From: Candidatus Tisiphia endosymbiont of Nemotelus nigrinus | Lineage (GTDB): Bacteria > Pseudomonadota > Alphaproteobacteria > Rickettsiales > Rickettsiaceae | Assembly: GCF_964026475.1 (NCBI RefSeq) | Contig: NZ_OZ032151.1 | Coordinates: 868,001-932,000 of the forward strand | Direction: 5' to 3' | Length of the DNA stretch: 64,000 nucleotides | Notes under the pieces: model-generated | Seen by the model: only the letters and a program-made list of their open reading frames with translations | Databases searched by the model: none | Told to the model about the DNA's origin: nothing | Position numbers and translations under genes: made by a program | Shown here: one piece after another, positions 62,844 to 64,000 of the stretch | Layout of the letters: each line of letters begins with the position of its first letter | Numbering within the stretch: the first letter of the stretch is position 1

Positions 62844-64000
62844 TTAACACTCTTTGCTGTGAATCAAACTGAGGTTAGATAACATATCCCTTATCATATC
62901 TGGTAATTTTTCTACTTTACTTACATCCGTGCCACCAGCCTGGGCTATATTAGCCTGGCCACCACCGCCACTACCGCCAAGGAATATAGAAATTTCTTTA
63001 GCCAAATTACCAGCATGAACCTTATTACTGATTTTTTTACTAACCGCAACTGTAATCGATAATTTGCTAGAATTATGCCCTGCACTACCGCCAACCTCTT
63101 TAGATTTTTCCGGTATAGCTATATATATAATCACAAGACTATCAGATTTATCAGCTATTCGTTCAGCAGATAAGCGTAATATTTTACTGTCCAAATTATG
63201 TACTACCTTACAGATGAATTGTATATCAGAGATACTGACTGATTCTTTGGCAATCTGCTCAATATTCAAGTCAAGCATCGAAACCTGAAGGTCTACTAAC
63301 TTATCTTCTAATTGTTTTTTACTAGCAATTAGACTATTAACTTTATCAATAATTTCATTCTTACCTATTTTTAAGGTTGAAGATATGTTTTCAATTACCG
63401 TATCATTCTGCCTGATTAATTTTAAGACAAATTCACCGCAAACAGCTTCTATTCTTCGAACGCCAGCTGCAATAGCGTTTTCGCTGGTAATTTTAAACAT
63501 ACCAATGTCGCCAGTTCTAGTAACGTGGGTACCACCACAGAGTTCAAGCGAATTTAGCTCAAGCGGATTTCCCATTGCTACCACCCTTACTTCAGAATCA
63601 TACTTTTCGCCAAATAAAGCCATAGCCCCTGCCTTAATAGCTTCATCTGTTGACATTAATGTTGTGGTAACTTTCGAATTGTCCGTAATAATCTGATTTA
63701 CTTTATCTTCTATCAAAATAATTTCTTCTGTCGTCAATGCTGCCATATGGCTAATATCAAAACGTAGACGATCATATGCTACGAGCGATCCTTTCTGCGT
63801 TACGTGTTTACCCAGTACTTGATGTAATACTGCATGTAATATATGAGTTGCAGAATGATGAATTCTTAAATTATTACGATATTTGACATCAATAGCAAAA
63901 TCGGCACTATCTCCAACCTTGATGCTAGTTCCTTCCTGCAAAATGCATATATGAGCAATTATTGAACCAAGATATTTTACAGTATCTACTACTCTAATTT
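62844..64000 (-). CDS. alaS: Alanyl-tRNA synthetase, C-terminal part
   Basis: Open to the window edge; its start lies beyond 64000. Visible are the editing domain with RNNLRIHHSATHILHAVLHQ (HxxxH zinc/editing site), SLELCGGTHVTRTGDIGMFK (CxxxH part), and the C-terminal C-Ala domain with the glycine run FLGGSGGGGQANIAQAGG. The editing site removes Ser and Gly from tRNA-Ala. The part seen is about 385 residues of a usual 870-880. Confidence 0.97.
   Translation of the reverse strand, partial: IRVVDTVKYLGSIIAHICILQEGTSIKVGDSADFAIDVKYRNNLRIHHSATHILHAVLHQVLGKHVTQKGSLVAYDRLRFDISHMAALTTEEIILIEDKVNQIITDNSKVTTTLMSTDEAIKAGAMALFGEKYDSEVRVVAMGNPLELNSLELCGGTHVTRTGDIGMFKITSENAIAAGVRRIEAVCGEFVLKLIRQNDTVIENISSTLKIGKNEIIDKVNSLIASKKQLEDKLVDLQVSMLDLNIEQIAKESVSISDIQFICKVVHNLDSKILRLSAERIADKSDSLVIIYIAIPEKSKEVGGSAGHNSSKLSITVAVSKKISNKVHAGNLAKEISIFLGGSGGGGQANIAQAGGTDVSKVEKLPDMIRDMLSNLSLIHSKEC

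Overview
The window is AT-rich and comes from an obligate intracellular alphaproteobacterium of the Rickettsiaceae (Rickettsia in the broad sense, possibly a symbiont lineage of the bellii, torix or buchneri type). The evidence is the split str operon (rpsL-rpsG-fusA followed by tRNA-Trp-secE-nusG-rplKAJL-rpoBC, with no tuf after fusA), rvh-type VirB4, VirB6 and VirB2 homologues, a Sca-like autotransporter, hydrolase-only SpoT next to a ProP-like transporter, and many dispersed palindromic repeats. The species cannot be fixed from this sequence alone.

Layout. About 1-5.6 kb is accessory DNA: the start of an MFS transporter, a SpoT-type HD hydrolase, two unrecognised genes in an operon, repeat arrays, a double-HTH regulator and a toxin-antitoxin pair with a perfect palindromic operator. 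From 5.6 to 8.9 kb there is a promoter, a highly structured leader RNA and a sodium:solute symporter/histidine-kinase fusion gene cut by one in-frame stop. From 9 to 13.1 kb lies what looks like a replication and control module of a plasmid, phage or integrative element: a D12-class adenine methylase, a split LuxR-type regulator, a DUF1376-type replication protein, a tight cluster of DnaA boxes, a CI-like repressor and a small unknown gene. Two of its promoters share the same two-operator design. From 13.2 to 17.9 kb the DNA is a pile-up of mobile DNA: an IS481-like element, a group II intron, an hsdS relic, IS5 and IS4 relics and a 177-bp MITE.

From 17.9 to 47.6 kb the content is mainly core genome: adenosine deaminase, tRNA-Glu, bamE, rpmF, fabH, ihfA, merR, lpxC, lpd, ruvC, trmJ, the str/rif ribosomal and RNA polymerase cluster, tRNA-Trp, tRNA-Leu, yqgE, cvpA, tatC and serS. 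Short palindromic elements sit in many of the gaps, even inside the nusG-rplK and rpoB-rpoC intervals. plsX is not at its usual place between rpmF and fabH.

From 47.7 to 64 kb come a VapBC pair, virB4 with degenerate ATPase motifs, a virB6-like gene that carries an in-frame stop and ends before any membrane core, IS and MITE relics, a 1217-residue repeat-rich autotransporter, nested IS elements, virB2, ctaE (cytochrome oxidase subunit III) and the 3' part of alaS. The main themes are an ancient conserved backbone, active and decaying small mobile elements that prefer TA-centred (YTAR) sites, and ongoing pseudogene formation in transport and secretion genes.
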